DNA from: Novosphingobium acidiphilum DSM 19966
GTDB lineage: Bacteria; Pseudomonadota; Alphaproteobacteria; Sphingomonadales; Sphingomonadaceae
Assembly (NCBI RefSeq): GCF_000429005.1
Contig: NZ_AUBA01000017.1
Span: 1-64,000 of the forward strand
Length of the DNA: 64,000 nucleotides
Direction: 5' to 3'
In this document: positions 44,082-53,791 of the stretch, in pieces
Layout: each line of letters begins with the position of its first letter
Position numbering within the stretch: position 1 is the first letter of the stretch
Notes under the pieces: generated by a model
What the model saw: the letters and a program-made list of their open reading frames with translations, nothing else
Told to the model about the DNA's origin: nothing
Databases searched by the model: none
Position numbers and translations under genes: made by a program

Positions 44082-45502
44082 AGGGTGTCGGCGTGGACAT
44101 CGGCACGATCCATTTTGTCGGCATCGGCGGGATCGGCATGTCGGGCATCGCCGAAGTCATGCACAACATGGGCTATGTGGTGCAGGGCTCGGACATTGCC
44201 GAAGGCTATGTGGTCGAAGGGCTGCGCACGCGCGGCATCACCGTGATGATCGGACACGACGCGGCCAATGTGGCGGGTGTGTCGGTGGTCGTAACCTCCA
44301 CCGCGGTGCGGCGCGACAATCCCGAAGTGATCGCAGCGCTCGAGGCGCGCATCCCTGTGGTCCGGCGCGCCGAAATGCTGGCCGAACTGATGCGGCTGAA
44401 AAACACCGTTGCGGTGGCCGGCACGCACGGCAAGACCACCACGACCTCGATGGTGGCCTGCCTGCTTGATGCAGGCGGGGTGGATCCGACCGTGATCAAC
44501 GGCGGGATCATCAACAGCTATGGATCGAACGCGCGGCTTGGCGACAGCAACTGGATGGTGGTCGAAGCCGACGAGAGCGATGGTTCGTTCCTGCGGCTGG
44601 ACGGCACGATCGCGGTGGTCACCAATATCGATCCCGAACACCTTGATCACTATGGCAGTTTTGACCGGGTGAAGGCGGCCTTTGTCGAATTCATCGAAAA
44701 CGTGCCGTTCTATGGCGCAGCGATGCTGTGCATCGATCACCCGGTCGTCCAGGCGATCATCCCGATGGTGCGCGATCGCCGTGTGATCACCTACGGTTTT
44801 TCGGCGCAGGCCGATGTGCGCGGCGAAAACGTGACCCCGGTGCCTGGGGGCAACCGCTTTACCGTGGTGCTGCGCCGCCGCGACGGTTCGTTCCACCGCA
44901 TCGAAGACATCGGGCTGCCGATGCCCGGGCGTCACAATGTGCAGAACGCGCTGGCCGCGATCGCGGTGGCGCGCGAAATGGGCGTGCCCGACGATGTCAT
45001 CCGCGATGGCTTTGCCAAGTTCGGCGGGGTCAAGCGGCGCTTTACCAAAGTGGGCGAAGTCGCACTCGAAGATGGCAGCGTGACCGTGATCGACGATTAC
45101 GGCCATCACCCGGTGGAAATCCGTGCGGTGCTGGCCGCGGCGCGCGAAGGCGTGCGCGGGCGGGTGATCGCGGTGGTTCAGCCGCACCGCTTTACCCGGT
45201 TGCGCGATCACATGGAGGAATTCCAGGGCGCGTTCAACGATGCCGACATGGTCTATGCCGCGCCGGTCTATGCCGCGGGCGAGGCCCCGATCGAGGGTGT
45301 GGATTCGGCGGCCATGGTCGAAGGGATCAAGGCACGCGGCCACCGCAGCGCGCATGTCATCGCCGGTGCCGATGCGCTGGCCCGCGAACTGGCGCTGCAG
45401 GTGCGCGCCGACGACATCGTGGTGTGCCTGGGCGCGGGCGATATCACGCGTTGGGCCGCTGGCCTGGCCGATGCGATCCGGCGCGCGCGGGACGCGGCAT
45501 GA
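44078..45502 (+). CDS. murC: UDP-MurNAc:L-alanine ligase
   Basis: A 474-residue Mur ligase that adds the first L-alanine. The N-terminal block is IHFVGIGGIGMSGIAEVMH, the ATP loop is VAVAGTHGKTTTTSMVACLL, then VVEADESDGSFLRL and VIDDYGHHPVEIRAVLAAAR. The ATG at 44078 overlaps the murG stop; an ATGA overlap leads to murB. Confidence 0.96.
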   Translation: MKGVGVDIGTIHFVGIGGIGMSGIAEVMHNMGYVVQGSDIAEGYVVEGLRTRGITVMIGHDAANVAGVSVVVTSTAVRRDNPEVIAALEARIPVVRRAEMLAELMRLKNTVAVAGTHGKTTTTSMVACLLDAGGVDPTVINGGIINSYGSNARLGDSNWMVVEADESDGSFLRLDGTIAVVTNIDPEHLDHYGSFDRVKAAFVEFIENVPFYGAAMLCIDHPVVQAIIPMVRDRRVITYGFSAQADVRGENVTPVPGGNRFTVVLRRRDGSFHRIEDIGLPMPGRHNVQNALAAIAVAREMGVPDDVIRDGFAKFGGVKRRFTKVGEVALEDGSVTVIDDYGHHPVEIRAVLAAAREGVRGRVIAVVQPHRFTRLRDHMEEFQGAFNDADMVYAAPVYAAGEAPIEGVDSAAMVEGIKARGHRSAHVIAGADALARELALQVRADDIVVCLGAGDITRWAAGLADAIRRARDAA

Positions 45503-46380
45503 TCACCCCGCGTGGCAAGCTGACCCCGCAGGCGCCGCTGGCACCGCTGGTGTGGTTCAAGGCCGGCGGCACGGCGCAATGGCTGTTCGAACCCGCCGAT
45601 GCCGCGGACTTGGGCGCATTTATGGCGGCACTTGCCCCCGATGTGCCGGTGATGGCGCTTGGGCTGGGGTCAAACCTGATCGTGCGCGACGGCGGCGTGG
45701 CGGGCGTGGTGGTGCGGCTGGGCAAGGCCTTTGCCGGGGTGCGCACTGTCGATCCGGTCGTGCTCGATTGCGGTGGCGGGGCGTCGGGTGTGCTGGTGTC
45801 TTCGACCGCGCGCGATCACGGCATTGCCGGGCTGGAATTCCTGCGCTCGATCCCAGGCACGGTCGGCGGATTCGTGCGGATGAATGGCGGAGCCTACGGC
45901 TGCGAGGTCAAGGACGTGCTGGTGGATTGCGATGTGGTGCTGCGTTCGGGCCAGGCGGTCACGCTGACGTGCGCCGATCTGCACTATGCCTATCGCCATT
46001 CCGATCTGGCCGACGGCGCGGTCGTCGTTGCGGCGCGGTTTCGCGGGCGCCCCGGCGAACCGGCGGCAATCCAGGCCGAGATGGACCGCATCGCCGCAGC
46101 GCGCGAAGCATCGCAACCTTTGCGCACCAAAACCGGCGGTTCGACCTTCAAGAACCCGCCGGGGCACAAGGCCTGGGAACTGGTCGATCGGGCCGGGTGT
46201 CGCGGGCTGACCCTGGGCGGCGCGCAAGTCAGCGACAAACACACCAACTTTCTGATCAATATGGACAATGCCACCAGTGCCGAGATCGAGGCGCTGGGCG
46301 AACTGGTGCGCGACAAAGTGCGCGCCGCATCGGGCGTGGATCTGCAATGGGAAATCAAGCGAGTGGGCAACAAGGCGTGA
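45499..46380 (+). CDS. murB: UDP-N-acetylenolpyruvoylglucosamine reductase
   Basis: A 293-residue FAD enzyme that reduces UDP-GlcNAc-enolpyruvate to UDP-MurNAc. The FAD-binding part has MALGLGSNLIVRDGGV and LEFLRSIPGTVGGFVRMNGG. The substrate part has TKTGGSTFKNPPGHKAWELV and GAQVSDKHTNFLIN. It overlaps both neighbours by four bases (ATGA before, GTGA after). Confidence 0.95.
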   Translation: MITPRGKLTPQAPLAPLVWFKAGGTAQWLFEPADAADLGAFMAALAPDVPVMALGLGSNLIVRDGGVAGVVVRLGKAFAGVRTVDPVVLDCGGGASGVLVSSTARDHGIAGLEFLRSIPGTVGGFVRMNGGAYGCEVKDVLVDCDVVLRSGQAVTLTCADLHYAYRHSDLADGAVVVAARFRGRPGEPAAIQAEMDRIAAAREASQPLRTKTGGSTFKNPPGHKAWELVDRAGCRGLTLGGAQVSDKHTNFLINMDNATSAEIEALGELVRDKVRAASGVDLQWEIKRVGNKA

Positions 46381-47321
46381 CAGGTCCCAAACTACATGTC
46401 GCGGTCCTGATGGGCGGCTGGTCGAACGAACGCCCGGTTTCGCTGATGAGCGGCAACGGCGTCGCCGACGCGCTTGAGGCGCGCGGCCACCGCGTGACGC
46501 GGATCGACATGGGCCGCGATGTGGCGCAGGTGCTGGCGCAGACCGCGCCCGATGTCGTGTTCAACGCGTTGCACGGCACGCCTGGCGAAGACGGCACGGT
46601 ACAGGGCATGATGGATCTGATGGGGCTGACCTATACCCATTCGGGTCTGGCCGCCTCGGTCATCGCCATTGACAAGGAACTGACCAAACAGGCGCTGGTG
46701 CCGCACGGTATTCCGATGCCCGGCGGTCGCGTGGTACGGGTTTCCGAAATTTACCGCCACGATCCGCTGCCGCGCCCTTATGTTCTGAAACCCGTCAACG
46801 AGGGATCGTCGGTGGGTGTGGCGATCGTCACCGACGGCGGCAATTACGGCAATCCGATCGCGCCGAGCGTGCCGGGGCCGTGGCAACAGTTCGACACGTT
46901 GCTGGCCGAACCGTTCATCCGCGGACGCGAACTGACCACGGCAGTGCTGGGCGACCGCGCGCTGCTGGTGACCGAGCTTAAGACAAAGTCCGAATTTTAC
47001 GACTTTGACGCCAAATACACCGACGGCATGACCGATCACATCTGCCCGGCGGATATCCCCGAGGATGTGGCCGAGGCCTGTCGCGATATTGCCTTGCGCG
47101 CGCACCGCCTGCTGGGCTGTCGCGGCACCAGTCGCAGCGATTTCCGCTGGGACGACGAACGCGGGATCGACGGGCTGTTTCTGCTCGAGGTCAACACCCA
47201 GCCGGGCATGACCCCGCTCAGCCTCGTGCCCGAACAGGCGCGGGCATTGGGCATGGATTACGGCGAACTTGTCGAAGCGATCATCGCCGAAGCGCTGACG
47301 CAAACAAAGGAGGCGCGCTGA
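46377..47321 (+). CDS. ddl: D-alanine:D-alanine ligase
   Basis: A 314-residue ATP-grasp enzyme that makes the D-Ala-D-Ala dipeptide used by MurF. Family blocks are VAVLMGGWSNERPVSLMSG, FNALHGTPGEDGTVQGMMDL, YVLKPVNEGSSVGV and FLLEVNTQPGMTPLSLVPEQ. It begins at a GTG within the murB stop (GTGA); no family-like ATG is available. One base separates it from ftsQ. Confidence 0.95.
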   Translation: MTGPKLHVAVLMGGWSNERPVSLMSGNGVADALEARGHRVTRIDMGRDVAQVLAQTAPDVVFNALHGTPGEDGTVQGMMDLMGLTYTHSGLAASVIAIDKELTKQALVPHGIPMPGGRVVRVSEIYRHDPLPRPYVLKPVNEGSSVGVAIVTDGGNYGNPIAPSVPGPWQQFDTLLAEPFIRGRELTTAVLGDRALLVTELKTKSEFYDFDAKYTDGMTDHICPADIPEDVAEACRDIALRAHRLLGCRGTSRSDFRWDDERGIDGLFLLEVNTQPGMTPLSLVPEQARALGMDYGELVEAIIAEALTQTKEAR

Positions 47322-47322
47322 C

Positions 47323-48333
47323 ATGGCCCAGACCATCCGTCGCAGTGGCAAGGGCGTGCGGCGCGCGACTGCCACGCGCAACGCGCGCACCAAAGTCGCC
47401 ACCGCGCGCAAGCAGACCGGCAACATCGTCGACCAGGCAATGCGCTGGCTGCCGTTTTCGGACGAGACGTTGCACCGCATGATGATCGTGGCGATCATCG
47501 GTGGCGTGGCGGGCGTGGCGGTGATCAGCGCAGAAGTGGCGGGCGTTCCCGCCATGGCCGAACAGCATCTGGCGGCCCTGTCGGGGCAGGTCGGGTTCAA
47601 GGTAAAGCGCGTCGAACTGCGCGGCGTCAACCGCATGAACGAACAGGCGGTCTATGAAAAGGTGCTGGGCCAGACCGACCAGGTGATGTCGCGGGTCGAT
47701 CTGGCGGCCTTGCGCAGCACGCTGCTTGGCCTGTCATGGGTCAAGGATGCTCGCGTGTCGCGGCAATTGCCCGACACGCTGGTGGTCGACATCGTTGAAC
47801 GCAACCCGCACGCGGTGCTGCGCAACGGCGATCGGTTGGTGCTGATCGATGAAACCGGCCACGAACTCGAACCCGTTGCACCGACGCGCGCCAAAGGCAT
47901 GCTGGTGCTGCAGGGCCCGGGGGTCGACACCCAGGTCGGCGCGCTGGAAAAGCTGCTCGATGCCGCACCCGCGCTGAAAAACCAGGTGGCAGAGGCCGAA
48001 TGGGTCGGCAACCGCCGCTGGAACCTGACATTCCGCACCGGGCAGGTGCTGGCGTTGCCCGAAGGCGATGACGAAGGTGCTGCCGCCTTGCTCAGCTTTG
48101 CACGGATGGACGGCGTTGACCGATTGCTGGGGGGCAAAGTCGCGGCGTTCGACATGCGCGTGCCCGATCGCGTCTATTTGCGCGTGCCCGGGCATGCCGA
48201 AGCAATTTCTGCCGAAGCCCGCGCTGCGGCCGTGGCCAAGGCGGCAAAGGCCGCCGGCGCCGACGGCCCGGCCAGGCCCGTACCCCATGCGGATCATGGA
48301 TCATCCGCCAAACCAGCGACGGCGCACAACTGA
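47323..48333 (+). CDS. ftsQ: Cell division protein FtsQ
   Basis: A 336-residue bitopic divisome protein that recruits FtsL/FtsB. A basic cytoplasmic N-terminus (about 45 residues) is followed by one membrane helix (about 47-68). The periplasmic POTRA domain comes next (FKVKRVELRGVNRMNEQAVY, with the VDIVERNPHAV block), then the beta domain. The C-terminal 45 residues are Ala/Lys-rich and extend beyond the usual domain. It starts 1 bp after ddl and ends 3 bp before ftsA. Confidence 0.93.
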   Translation: MAQTIRRSGKGVRRATATRNARTKVATARKQTGNIVDQAMRWLPFSDETLHRMMIVAIIGGVAGVAVISAEVAGVPAMAEQHLAALSGQVGFKVKRVELRGVNRMNEQAVYEKVLGQTDQVMSRVDLAALRSTLLGLSWVKDARVSRQLPDTLVVDIVERNPHAVLRNGDRLVLIDETGHELEPVAPTRAKGMLVLQGPGVDTQVGALEKLLDAAPALKNQVAEAEWVGNRRWNLTFRTGQVLALPEGDDEGAAALLSFARMDGVDRLLGGKVAAFDMRVPDRVYLRVPGHAEAISAEARAAAVAKAAKAAGADGPARPVPHADHGSSAKPATAHN

Positions 48334-48336
48334 ATC

Positions 48337-49620
48337 ATGGCCATACCACGCATCACCAAAGTCTTTGCTGCCGTCAACATCGGTTCGTTCCGCACCTCGG
48401 CCATGATTGCCGGGCTTGCCGAGACGGGCGACCTGGTCGTTCTGGGATCGGGCTATCGCGCCTCGGCCGGGATCAAACGCGGCTATGTCGTCGACATGGT
48501 TGCCGCCACGCACTGTGTGCGCGATGCGATCGAGCGCGCCGAAAAGGCCGCAAGCGCCAGCGTGCAATCGGTGTGGATCGGCTGTGCCGGTGCGGGGCTT
48601 GCCAGCACGACCGCGCGGGTCGAGGTGGATATTGGCGGTCGGCGCATCGAACAGGACGATATCGAGCATCTGCTGATTTCGGCGCGCGAAGTGATCCAGC
48701 CCGACGGGCGGCAGGTGCTGCATGCCCAGCCTGCGCATTACACGCTTGACGGGGCGCACGGCGTGCCCAACCCCAAGGGGCTGCATGCCGAACGCCTGGC
48801 GGTCGATATTCACGTGATGCTGGCCGATGGCGCGCCGATCCGCAATCTGAAGGAAACCGTCGAACAGGCGCATCTCAAGGTCGAGGCTGTGGTCGGATCG
48901 CCCGTTGCCACAGGCCTTGCCTGCCTGACGCCGGAAGAACGCGAAATTGGCGTCGCACTGGTCGAATTCGGCGCCGAAGTGACCACCATATCGGTCTATG
49001 TTTCGGGCATGTTGCTGGGGATGCAGGTCATCCCGTTCGGATCGGGCGACATCACCGATGCCATTGCATCGGCGTTCGGCATTCGCCGTTATCACGCCGA
49101 ACGGTTGAAATGCATGTCGGGGTCGGCGATCGCCAGCCCCGCCGACCACCGTGAAATGATCCCGGTCAACGCGCCCGGCGATCCCGACGGGGCCGGGCCG
49201 GTGGCACGCCACGCCGATGACAAGAACCGCATTCCCCGCGCCGAACTGATCTCGGTCATTACCCAGCAGTTGGGATATTTCACCGAAGAGGTGGCCAAGG
49301 CCCTGAAGGCCATGGGTTTTACCGGACAGCGCGGGCAGCAGGTGGTGCTGACCGGCGGGGGCGCGCAGCTTCCTGGCCTGGCCGATTTTACCCAGGGCGC
49401 GTTGGGCCGTCCCGTGCGCATCGGATCTCCGCCGACGATGCTCGGCCTGCCGCCCGGCAATGCCACGCCCAGTTCGTCGACCCTGGTCGGGCTGCTGCTG
49501 TATGCGGCGGCAGAGCCGGTCGACATCCGTGCGATCGGTCCCAAGACAAGGCCCGAAGGCCCGTTGCGCGGATTTGCCCTGGTGGCGCGAATCTGGCGCG
49601 CCTGCCGCGAATATTTTTGA
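48337..49620 (+). CDS. ftsA: Cell division protein FtsA
   Basis: A 427-residue actin-fold ATPase that anchors FtsZ filaments to the membrane. The N-terminal phosphate loop region AAVNIGSFRTSAMIAGL, the 1C-domain block HAQPAHYTLDGAHGVPNPKG, ALVEFGAEVTTISVYVSGML and the adenosine motif VVLTGGGAQLPGL are present. The C-terminal amphipathic membrane-targeting segment is GFALVARIWRACREYF. Confidence 0.94.
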   Translation: MAIPRITKVFAAVNIGSFRTSAMIAGLAETGDLVVLGSGYRASAGIKRGYVVDMVAATHCVRDAIERAEKAASASVQSVWIGCAGAGLASTTARVEVDIGGRRIEQDDIEHLLISAREVIQPDGRQVLHAQPAHYTLDGAHGVPNPKGLHAERLAVDIHVMLADGAPIRNLKETVEQAHLKVEAVVGSPVATGLACLTPEEREIGVALVEFGAEVTTISVYVSGMLLGMQVIPFGSGDITDAIASAFGIRRYHAERLKCMSGSAIASPADHREMIPVNAPGDPDGAGPVARHADDKNRIPRAELISVITQQLGYFTEEVAKALKAMGFTGQRGQQVVLTGGGAQLPGLADFTQGALGRPVRIGSPPTMLGLPPGNATPSSSTLVGLLLYAAAEPVDIRAIGPKTRPEGPLRGFALVARIWRACREYF

Positions 49621-49825
49621 TCGATGGCTGGCGGTTTGCCAGGGTTTATGCGCATGATTGCCGGCGCGGCTTGCAAAAACCGCACGTTTTGGCGGGAATC
49701 TGGTGCTGCAACTGTGGAAAAGCCCAGTTTGACTCTGATTAGACAAATCGATCCGTGCCAAAGCTGACCGCAACACACTTTGTCATTTTGCAGGGGCTGA
49801 CCCTGAACCGTACCGGGAGACCGAC

Positions 49826-51289
49826 ATGAGCATCAACATCGGACCGCCGTCGATCGATGAACTGCGGCCCCGTATCACGGTGATCGGGGTTGGTGGCGCC
49901 GGCGGCAACGCCATTGCCAACATGATCCGCGCCGGGATCGAAGGCGTCGACTTCGTCGTGGTCAACACCGATGCCCAGGCGTTGAACAATTCGATCGCCG
50001 ATACGCGCATCCAGCTCGGGCCCGCAATTACGCAGGGCCTGGGCGCAGGTGCGCGCCCCGAAGTGGGGCGTGCCGCCGCCGAAGAGACAATGGCTGAACT
50101 CGAACGCGCGCTCGAAGGCGTGCACATGGTGTTCATCGCCGCCGGCATGGGTGGGGGCACCGGCACGGGCGCCGCGCCCGTGATCGCCGAAGCCGCGCGG
50201 CGCAAGGGCGTGCTGACCGTCGGCGTGGTGACCAAGCCGTTCCTGTTCGAAGGGTCGCGGCGCATGCGGTCGGCCGATGCCGGGATCGAGGAACTGCAAA
50301 AGCACGTCGATACCCTGATCGTGATTCCCAACCAGAACCTGTTCCTGGTGGCCAAGGCCGAAACGACTTTCAAGGAAGCGTTTGGCCTGGCTGACGAAGT
50401 GTTGCAGCAGGGCGTGCGTTCGATCACCGACCTGATGGTCATGCCGGGCCTGATCAACCTCGACTTTGCCGACGTCCGTTCGGTGATGGGCGAAATGGGC
50501 AAGGCGATGATGGGCACCGGCGAAGGCGAAGGCCCCAACCGCGCGCTCGATGCGGCCGAACGCGCGATTGCCAATCCGTTGCTCGACGGCGTGTCGATGC
50601 AGGGCGCCAAGGGCGTGATCATCTCGATCATCGGCGGCGATGACATGAAGCTGCTCGAAGTCGACGAAGCGGCCAATCACATCCGCGAACTGGTCGATCC
50701 CAACGCCAACATCATCTGGGGTTCGGCATTCAACCCCGATCTGGATGGCAAGATCCGCGTCTCGGTGGTGGCCACCGGCATCGAACAGACCAACGAACAG
50801 GCCGAAATCGCGTCGCGCCCGGCGGCAGTGGGCGGCACCCGCGGCCCGGCATTCCCGGGCGGTGGCCTGGCCGCGCCCCAGGGCATCGCGCCGCGTCCGC
50901 CCGAAGTGCCGCAGTCGGCAACCGCTGAACCGGTTGACCCTTCGCCTGTGGCCGAAGAACCGGTGGCACAGGCCGCGCCCGAACCCGAACCCGAACCACA
51001 GCCCTTGCAGCAGGATGCGCCGCCGCCTGTGGACGACGAACCCTTCGACCTGACGCTTGATCTCAGCGAAGAACCCGCGCCAAGCCCGGGCATGCCCCGC
51101 TTCGGCCGGGTTGGTGCCACATCCGAACCGGTCGAGCCTGCCCCGCGCCCGGCACCGGGGGGATCGACCCTGTTCGAACGCATGGCCAGCCTGTCGCGCG
51201 GGTCACGCCCGGCCGACGAAGAATCGACCGACGAAGAGGGCAAGGCGCTTAATATTCCGCGTTTCCTGGGGCGTCAGAACAACCAGTAA
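49826..51289 (+). CDS. ftsZ: Cell division GTPase FtsZ
   Basis: A 487-residue tubulin homologue that forms the Z-ring. The nucleotide site has VIGVGGAGGNAIANM and the tubulin signature GGGTGTG (109-115), followed by the T7-loop region (NLDFADVRSVM). After the globular domain (to about residue 320) come a long Pro/Glu-rich linker and the conserved C-terminal peptide NIPRFLGRQNNQ, which binds FtsA. GGGAGA lies 5 bp before the ATG. A 205-bp noncoding leader separates it from ftsA, so separate control is likely. Confidence 0.97.
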   Translation: MSINIGPPSIDELRPRITVIGVGGAGGNAIANMIRAGIEGVDFVVVNTDAQALNNSIADTRIQLGPAITQGLGAGARPEVGRAAAEETMAELERALEGVHMVFIAAGMGGGTGTGAAPVIAEAARRKGVLTVGVVTKPFLFEGSRRMRSADAGIEELQKHVDTLIVIPNQNLFLVAKAETTFKEAFGLADEVLQQGVRSITDLMVMPGLINLDFADVRSVMGEMGKAMMGTGEGEGPNRALDAAERAIANPLLDGVSMQGAKGVIISIIGGDDMKLLEVDEAANHIRELVDPNANIIWGSAFNPDLDGKIRVSVVATGIEQTNEQAEIASRPAAVGGTRGPAFPGGGLAAPQGIAPRPPEVPQSATAEPVDPSPVAEEPVAQAAPEPEPEPQPLQQDAPPPVDDEPFDLTLDLSEEPAPSPGMPRFGRVGATSEPVEPAPRPAPGGSTLFERMASLSRGSRPADEESTDEEGKALNIPRFLGRQNNQ

Positions 51290-51300
51290 GCAGTTCATCG

Positions 51301-51337
51301 TCCTGGCGCCATGATCCGTCGCACGATCGCGCCAGGA
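51301..51337 (+). terminator. Hairpin after ftsZ
   Basis: A 9-bp perfect stem (TCCTGGCGC / GCGCCAGGA) with a 19-nt loop lies 11 bp beyond the ftsZ stop. It lacks a T-run, so it may stabilise the 3' end or act as a weak or Rho-assisted stop. Confidence 0.4.
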
Positions 51338-51424
51338 CCGGAATTAAGCGTTAGAGCGTGCTGACAAAACGTGGGAACCGGGTTTTTGTCAGAGAATCGT
51401 GCGATATTGACTGTGCTTGACGAA

Positions 51425-53791
51425 ATGCTGCGCGCCCGGCGGGCAACCGGCCTGCGTTGCGCGCTGGCTGTGGCGATGGTGTCGTTGGCCGGTCCGGTGC
51501 GCGCCACGCCACAACAGTCGTCCGATGCGGCGGCCGCGCCGGTCAGCGTATCGCACCCCGTGGTCGAGCCCACCGCGCCCAGCGCGGGCAAGGCTTTGAA
51601 TGCGGCCCTGGGGCAACTGGCCAAGGATCCGCGCGATATCGATGCGCTGCTTGCCGCGGGTGACGCTGCAAATGCGCTGGGCGACAACGCCGCAGCGCTG
51701 GGTTTTTACAGCCGCGCCGATCAGCTTGCGCAGACCGCCGCGCCGGCCAAGGCGGGCAAGGTCAAGGCCGCGATCGCAGGCGCGCGCCTGCATCTCGACG
51801 ATCCGGTCGAAGCCTTGCGCTGGTATGCAGACGCCGAAAGGGCCGGGGCCGATCCGGTGGTGTTCGCGGCGGATCGCGGGTTGGCCTACGACCTGGTCGG
51901 CGACAATGCGGCCGCAGTGGCGCAATATCGGCTGGCGCTTGAACGCAGCACCGACACCACCTTGCGCGATGAAGTGACGCGTCGCCTGGCGTTGAGCCTG
52001 GCCATCGGCGGCGACCGGCGGGGGGCAGAACGCGTGCTCTTGCCGTTGCTGCAACGGCAGGACCGCTCGGCCTGGCGCACGCACACCTTTGTTCTGGCCG
52101 TGGCCGGGCGCAGCGACGAGGCGGTCGGCGTGGCACACGCGACGATGCCTGCCGATCTGGCCGACGCGATTGCACCCTATCTGCGTTTCATGGTCCGGCT
52201 GACCCCGGCGCAACAGGCGGCGGTGGCAAGCCTGGGCACATTCCCCCGCGCTGCCGACATTGGTCGCGATGATCCGCGCGTGGTGGCCTATGCCGCGGCG
52301 CATCCTCGCGTGCCGCTGACCCCGACAACACCGGCCAGCGCGGCGCTGGCCCAGGCCGCCGTGGCTGCACCGACCGACACCAGGGCTGGCCATGCCAAGC
52401 GCCGCCGCGCCAATGGCCCGGCGCCGGTACAACTGGCCAGCGCGGCGCCGGCCCAGGCCGAGCCCGACATCGCGCTGCCGCCCCCGCCGCCGCCTGTCAT
52501 GATGGCCGGCGCTGGCGGGCCGCCCGCCGCGCCGATCGCCAGCCGCACCACCACTCCGGCGCGCGGCGGCTTTGATCTGGCGCAAGTGTCGGGAAGCAAC
52601 AGCAAGGCTGCGACCGCATCGGATGCATCGGGCACCGCGCCGGCCGTGCCCACTGCACCGGTGGTGCCGCGGCCCGTGGTGCTGTCCCGGCTTGACATGC
52701 CGGCGTCGCCGCGTCGCACCGCGCTGCAGGCACCAGCCCCGCAGCAACCGGTGCCTGCGCCGCAGGCGACGCCGCCACGCGTCGCCACGCCGCAACCCGC
52801 CCCGGCTGCGCTGGCGCCGCCCGCGCCCGCGCCCGTCCCCCAGCCTGTGCCAACGCCGGCCATTACGCCTTCGGTTTCTGCAGCGCCCGACAGCGTCACC
52901 ATGACCAGCCATCCGGTGATCGAGGCGACCCCGCCGGCGCCCGAAAAGCCGCGCGAGACACCGGTGATGGCGCCGCCCGCTGCGCCCCCTGTGGTCAGCG
53001 ATGGCGCCAGCAAGACCATCGCGGCAAAGGATGGCGTGGCAAAGGACAAGCCGACGCCTGACAGGACGGCCAGGACCAAGCCTGCAAAACCGCACGACAA
53101 GGTGCCGGTGGCCGAAGTATCGCACAGTGCAAAGGACAAGGCGGCGGACAAGGCGCCCGACAAAGGCGCGCACGCCAAGGCCGCGCATGGCAAGGCTGCC
53201 AAGGACGAGGCCGACGACTCCGCGCTGCCGCCGTGCAAGCCTGTGGCCGCGGCGAAGGGGCACAAGGGCAAGGGCGCCAAGCCCGATCATGCAGCCGCGC
53301 CCAGCGCGCGATCGCACCATGGTCGCAAAGGCAAGTCGGACGCGAAGGACAACGACACTTGCGCGCCGTCGGCGCGGGGCGATCGTCCCGATGGCCCGGG
53401 CGGCGTGTCGCGCGATGCCGACAGCGATGACAGCGGCAAGGCCAGGACCAAAGGCAAGACCAGGAACAAGGGCAGCGACAGCGACAAGCCCGCCGAAAAG
53501 GGCGGACGCCATGCGCGCTATGCCAGCCGGATCTGGGTCGAAGTGCTGACCGGGGCCGATCGGGACAAGATGCCCAATGAATGGCTGAAGCTGGTGCACA
53601 AGTCGCGGCTGCTGAAAAAGCACAAACCCTATCTGACGCCCTGGCGCAGCAATGTCCGGCTTTTGACCGGCCCGTTCGACAGCGATGCACAAGCGCAGGA
53701 CTTCATTGCCGAATTGCGCAAGGACGGGGTGCCCGGATTTGAATGGACCAGCCCGGCCGGACAGGCGGTCGACAGTCTGCCCGTCCCCTGA
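51425..53791 (+). CDS. Large SPOR-domain protein with TPR-like N-terminus
   Basis: A 788-residue exported protein. A signal peptide (RCALAVAMVSLAGPVRA) is followed by helical TPR-like repeats (about 60-280; AGDAANALGDNAAALGFYSR is one unit). Then come a long Pro/Ala-rich region, a Lys/Asp/His-rich low-complexity region (about 540-690) and a C-terminal SPOR-like domain (IWVEVLTG...VRLLTGPFDSDAQAQDFIAEL). SPOR domains bind septal glycan stripped of stem peptides, so a periplasmic or outer-membrane division role next to ftsZ is likely. The ATG at 51425 is chosen for the signal peptide; a GTG at 51413 or 51371 is possible. Confidence 0.75.
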   Translation: MLRARRATGLRCALAVAMVSLAGPVRATPQQSSDAAAAPVSVSHPVVEPTAPSAGKALNAALGQLAKDPRDIDALLAAGDAANALGDNAAALGFYSRADQLAQTAAPAKAGKVKAAIAGARLHLDDPVEALRWYADAERAGADPVVFAADRGLAYDLVGDNAAAVAQYRLALERSTDTTLRDEVTRRLALSLAIGGDRRGAERVLLPLLQRQDRSAWRTHTFVLAVAGRSDEAVGVAHATMPADLADAIAPYLRFMVRLTPAQQAAVASLGTFPRAADIGRDDPRVVAYAAAHPRVPLTPTTPASAALAQAAVAAPTDTRAGHAKRRRANGPAPVQLASAAPAQAEPDIALPPPPPPVMMAGAGGPPAAPIASRTTTPARGGFDLAQVSGSNSKAATASDASGTAPAVPTAPVVPRPVVLSRLDMPASPRRTALQAPAPQQPVPAPQATPPRVATPQPAPAALAPPAPAPVPQPVPTPAITPSVSAAPDSVTMTSHPVIEATPPAPEKPRETPVMAPPAAPPVVSDGASKTIAAKDGVAKDKPTPDRTARTKPAKPHDKVPVAEVSHSAKDKAADKAPDKGAHAKAAHGKAAKDEADDSALPPCKPVAAAKGHKGKGAKPDHAAAPSARSHHGRKGKSDAKDNDTCAPSARGDRPDGPGGVSRDADSDDSGKARTKGKTRNKGSDSDKPAEKGGRHARYASRIWVEVLTGADRDKMPNEWLKLVHKSRLLKKHKPYLTPWRSNVRLLTGPFDSDAQAQDFIAELRKDGVPGFEWTSPAGQAVDSLPVP

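Noticed and set aside
49729..49757. TTGACT as the -35 element of an ftsZ promoter
   Set aside because: No acceptable -10 hexamer lies 16-18 bp downstream.
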